DNA from: Linanthus parryae
Taxonomy: Eukaryota > Streptophyta > Magnoliopsida > Ericales > Polemoniaceae
Length of the DNA stretch: 64,000 nt
NCBI GenBank assembly: GCA_023055425.1
Contig: JALGPY010000004.1
Coordinates: forward strand, 114,555,504-114,619,503
Reading direction: 5' to 3'
The first letter of the stretch is position 1. Each line of letters begins with the position of its first letter. Both the position numbers and the translations under genes were made by a program. Positions 60,274-64,000 of this stretch are shown here, piece by piece. The notes below the pieces were generated by a model. The model was not told where the DNA came from. It saw nothing but the letters and a program-made list of their open reading frames with translations, and made no database searches.

Positions 60274-63200
60274 TGCGACACCCCGCACCTCGCCGTGGGG
60301 GAGAGATACGGGAATGCCGTCCCGCGCCCGAGATTGCTCCCGGGTGCAAGGGGAACGAATGGTAAACAAAACAAACATCGCATAATTATTTATTACAAAC
60401 AGAAGTCTTTAAAGTGATACATTACATACTATTAAACAGGATGAAACATTGTCTAGGTGTTTCAATTATTTAAGTACTAGATAACTAGATGAGTCCGCGA
60501 TATCCCCTTAAGTCGAGCTCCCTTCACCTAGACCTGCGGGGGAAAGAAACAAGACCGCAGTTTTTCCAAAGTCAGCACAAACGCTGAGCAAGTAAACACT
60601 CCAACATGTAAAACGGAAAGAGGCATATTTTATTTTAAATAAAAGAGGAATAATGAGTAGTAAACAACATATCATTTCAAATGACCAATATAAATTATCC
60701 AACTCATCATTTAATATTCCCAATCCATTTCCATATTTTCCAAAATAAACCAAGTCCATTCCTCATCCATATGAAAAATCCCAATTTATTATTTAGTTGT
60801 AGCGGGGAACAATCCAAAATATAGAACCAACCATATCCCATGCATCCAAGACCTTAAGTGCCGCCACCCCTCTAAGACTTCTTGCGGCCAGAGAGGTGAG
60901 TACATGGAGCAGCCCGGGGCAATTGCAACCGAGCAAAATATAATAAGCACAATAAATAATAATCCGCATATGGTTCCACCGCACAACTGTTTCCACTTTA
61001 CGTTGTTACATATTATTAATTTTCATGTGATAGTTTCCAAGTGAACCGATAAACAAGTAATTAAAATTCCAAGTCAAGCACGTATTTCAAAATTCACATT
61101 TGAGACGTATAAATCATCATAAAAATAGTTGGACGCGTGATTGAAATATCAAGTTAAACACGTAAATCACAAATCACATTTGAGACGTAAAAGTCATAAA
61201 AATATTTGGACACGAAGGAGGACGGGCACACTAGGTTAGGCATATTTACTCACCTCAAGTAGCACGACAAATATCACGATAGCTCCTACAGATACACGTA
61301 GCCCTCATCTACGAATTCGTCACCACCTACAATTTATAATTCCTAAATTAATTACAAGTCTAATTATGCAAATATGCAAAAATGCTATATCTCCTAATTT
61401 CTCATTTGAAATTATCCCCCTTAACCCCATTAATTAATAGCATAAAACAATTACTTAATTAACACTTATATTTTCCTCATAAAAATATTATAACTTATAC
61501 AAATACAAGCTTGTGAAATTATTGAGTAATAAAACTAATATTAAGTTTATACTCGTTTATTTTATAGGAAATAATAATCGAATAAACAACTATTTATTTA
61601 TAAGTGACTATAAAAGTTAATTCAAACTAATTCAATTATAGCTATTTATTTATTAGAAAATATATACACTATATAATAATTAAATACTCAAATAAAACTC
61701 ACAAAAATGCTTATTTCAATAAAACAAGTCATACATAACTATAAACTTATGTTGAATAAATAATTTCTAATATCTATGAAAAATATTAAAGTAATAGCAA
61801 ATGATAGTAATATAGATTTCCATTTAAAAAGTCTACTTTATTAATTATTTCACAAATTAACTTTCAACTTATTTATTTTATCAATATTAACAAAATAATC
61901 TATTTTACTCAAAATACTAGTTTACAAGTAATTTAAACTATTTAGTTAAATAAACCGAAATTATATAATCAAACCAAATCACACATTATATCTTGGTTAT
62001 AAAAACAACAATATTTCACATAAATCAAGTTCTACATAATTTTATCAACCTATTTACTTTTATTTAGTCAAAATAATATATAGCAATATTAGTTTATATC
62101 ATTAATCCAAAAATAACACTTTAAAGTTTTATATAAATAGGCAGTTTGTAAAAATACACACATCACCCCCAATCTTTGAGAAACTAAACATGCAGTTAAC
62201 ATCTTGCCCTCAACTTTTCAGAAATGACATAAACTACCCCCCTTTATGAACACAAACATACAACTCAAACCCAACATACCCGATTCGATTTAGAGCTAAC
62301 AAAATGTGATTTTGATGATTAGAAATGAACTAGAGAGTGATTTAGGACTCACCTACGCGAAAAATCGCGAGAAACGGTCAAGAAACGGAGCAGGTTATGT
62401 CTCCGAAGGTGGCGGTCGGCGGTGATGAACACCAGCGGTGAATCGAACGACCTAGGCTCTGTTTGATGTTTCTAAGTACTCCTCGGACCTCCAGGAGTGT
62501 TTTGGTACCAACGGGAGCAAGTGGGTCGCTCCGGTTAGCTCGGGTGAGCTTCTCGCCGGATTTAATGGTGGCGGCGGAGATGGTGGCGGCTCGGGGTGTT
62601 CTGCAGCCAACTGCTGCTGCTAAGGCTCTTCCTTGGGACGAAACAGAGAGGGTGAGGGCTTGAGATGGTCAAAACAGTGAGAGAGTGAGAGGGGCAGAGG
62701 TGGTGGCGGCGGGTTTTGCTTCCCGCCGGGCGGCTTGCTGGCGGCAGCTGGTGGCTTCCTCGTCGGGGAAGCTGCGGCTGTTGCTGCTCGTGGCGTAGCA
62801 GAGAGGGAGAGGGGGTTTCAAGTTTTCTAACAGAGTGAGGGGAAGAGGGAGAGAGAGATGGGTGGCTCTCCCGTCGGATGGGTCGCCGGAATGGGTGGCG
62901 GCTCCTCGTTGGGGAGCTGCTGCTGGTGGTGGCGTTGGTGGCGAGGCAGAGAGGGAGAGGGGAGGGAGAGAGAGAGGGCTGCTGTGGTGGTGAGGGTGGT
63001 GAGGGTGGTGGTGATGATGGAAGGGTGGTGGTGGCGGTGATGGGTGTTGTTGCCCGTGGGTTGAAGAGAGAGAGGAGTGAGAGAGATGTTTCTGATGGGT
63101 TTTGTTTTGGTGAAAGAGACAAGTGAGAGGGAGAGTATTAAATAAGAAAATTGATACTTGGAGAGGTGTATTTCCTCCACCGCCCCAACACATTTTTTTT

Positions 63201-63472
63201 TTGTCAACTAACTAATTATGCTAGAATGTTTAGGGAGTATCAAATGGGTGTGTCATCTAGTGGGTTGGGTACACACTTGATATATTCAAATAAATCACAT
63301 AAAATGCTAAATAAAACACGCAATAAAAATACCACTTTCTATAAAATTATTATATGAAATTCCCGAGTATATTTCCAACCCAAAATAATCTAACTTATCA
63401 CTCGTAATAAAAATTAAATTTTATTTTTCTCAATTACCCAATTTGCCCTTTGAAATAAAATGGGGTATTACA
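60274..63472 (-). mobile_element. 3' LTR of a gypsy chromovirus-like element, 3199 bp
   Basis: Window-left end TGCGACACCCCGC, window-right end ATGGGGTATTACA; a polypurine tract (minus strand AAGGGGGGAAGGA) lies immediately to the right at 63473-63487, so this is the 3' LTR of a minus-strand element whose body continues right. It shares internal blocks with the solo LTR at 38133-41050. The GC-rich GGTGG/(GA)n region (62400-63100) gives long but meaningless Ser/Pro-rich antisense frames. Confidence 0.85.
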
Positions 63473-63741
63473 TCCTTCCCCCCTTAAAGAAAAGCTTTGT
63501 CCTCGAAGCTAAATCCACCCATACTCAATAATCAAATCGTCTCCTCGAAGCTAAATCCACCCATACTCGATAATCATATCGTCTCTATAAAATGCAAGTA
63601 TATGCCTATATGATTATGCAAAAATTATATCACGAAATATACTAGGGTTAATATGAAATACTACGATTTATTTTATAAACGTAAGGGTACGAAAGTGAAA
63701 GGTTACATCCTCCCCTCCTTAGGGAGTGACGTCCCCGGAAC
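63473..63741 (-). other. polypurine tracts and untranslated end of the gypsy element
   Basis: Two tracts occur on the minus strand: GAAAGCTTTTCTTTAAGGGG-type at 63473-63500 and CTCCCTAAGGAGGGGAGGAT at about 63705-63728. A 40-bp phrase (CTCGAAGCTAAATCCACCCA...) is repeated in tandem at about 63504-63580. I take the tract at the LTR border as the functional one. Confidence 0.55.
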
Positions 63742-64000
63742 TCAATTTACCTCATTAAATAGGTGGGGATACTTCTTTCTCATTTCATCTTCTCCTTCCC
63801 AAGTAGCTTCTTCCGTCTGTTGGTTCGTCCACAACACTTTCACCAGCTTAACGCTCTTGGTACGCGTGTCCCTAGTCTTAGTGTCCAGAATCTTGACAGG
63901 GTGCTCCTCATATGTCAGAGACGGGTCTAACTCGACCGGTTCAGGGTCTAATACGTGAGATGGGTCAGGTACATATTTCTTCAGTTGTGAAACGTGAAAG
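63742..64000 (-). CDS. Ty3/gypsy integrase C-terminus (partial pol)
   Basis: Minus-strand frame entering at the right edge: FHVSQLKKYVPDPSHVLDPE, then YEEHPVKILDTKTR, VKLVKVLWTNQQTEEATWE and EDEMRKKYPHLF, stop TGA at 63742-63744. FHVSQL(K)KY is the end of the integrase of plant chromoviruses, and VKVLW...EEATWE is the conserved C-terminal chromodomain-like part. About 85 residues are seen without a break. The rest (RT, RNase H, gag and the 5' LTR) lies beyond the window, so whether the element is intact cannot be judged. Confidence 0.88.
   Translation of the reverse strand, partial: FHVSQLKKYVPDPSHVLDPEPVELDPSLTYEEHPVKILDTKTRDTRTKSVKLVKVLWTNQQTEEATWEGEDEMRKKYPHLFNEVN

Noticed and set aside
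62562..63207. Three overlapping frames of 126-186 codons
   Set aside because: Low-complexity antisense reads of the GC-rich LTR segment, all overlapping, with no domain.

Overview
This is nuclear DNA of a flowering plant, most likely a eudicot. Genes have short exons, GT-AG introns and long AT-rich spacers. The transposons (Stowaway, hAT, Mutator-like, Helitron, L1-type LINE, Ty1/copia, Ty3/gypsy) are typical of plants. I could not fix the species. Only three host protein genes are supported: the last exon of a small C2-domain protein of the CAR type (527-823, +), a complete PIN1-type auxin efflux carrier (6595-10345, +, six coding exons) and a phosphoethanolamine N-methyltransferase gene (53911-56869, +, twelve coding exons) with unusual residues and a damaged splice donor. 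Almost everything else is transposon-derived.

Layout. 1-5900: C2 gene end, a tRNA-like SINE scrap, a TIR-element cluster and an old degenerate repeat. 5900-10345: PIN1, with a Mutator-like MITE just upstream and MITEs in introns 3 and 5. 10925-12822: a Mutator-type element with exact 9-bp target duplications carrying two pieces of a pectin methylesterase-inhibitor domain (Pack-MULE). 12887-13352: another MULE-like element. 14080-18330: a Helitron (minus strand) holding a gag-only copia element with both LTRs. 18571-18936: a rearranged insert of plastid rrn16 and its promoter. 19047-23603: MITEs and a worn copia element. 24306-27945: a 1.4-kb tandem array, each unit carrying a hAT MITE.

29.7-41.8 kb is a nest of large gypsy LTRs. 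Three solo LTRs (30700-33830, 34220-37705, 38133-41050) each have a perfect 5-bp target duplication and sit inside older elements. 42444-44049 is a hAT element with a second hAT element inside it. 44962-49900 is a LINE on the minus strand with a poly-A tail and 14-bp target duplication. 52456-53490 is a long foldback, probably in the 5' leader intron of the methyltransferase gene. 58046-58706 is a second foldback. 59340-60273 is an LTR fragment with six copies of an inverted-repeat motif. 60274-64000 is the 3' LTR and integrase end of a gypsy element running off the right edge.

The three host genes show no sign of working together. The most interesting gene is the methyltransferase: the SAM motif of its first domain has Gly replaced by Arg, the second domain has lost a substrate-site Asp, and one 5' splice site reads TT instead of GT although the frame is otherwise open. 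It is either a decaying copy or a changed enzyme.
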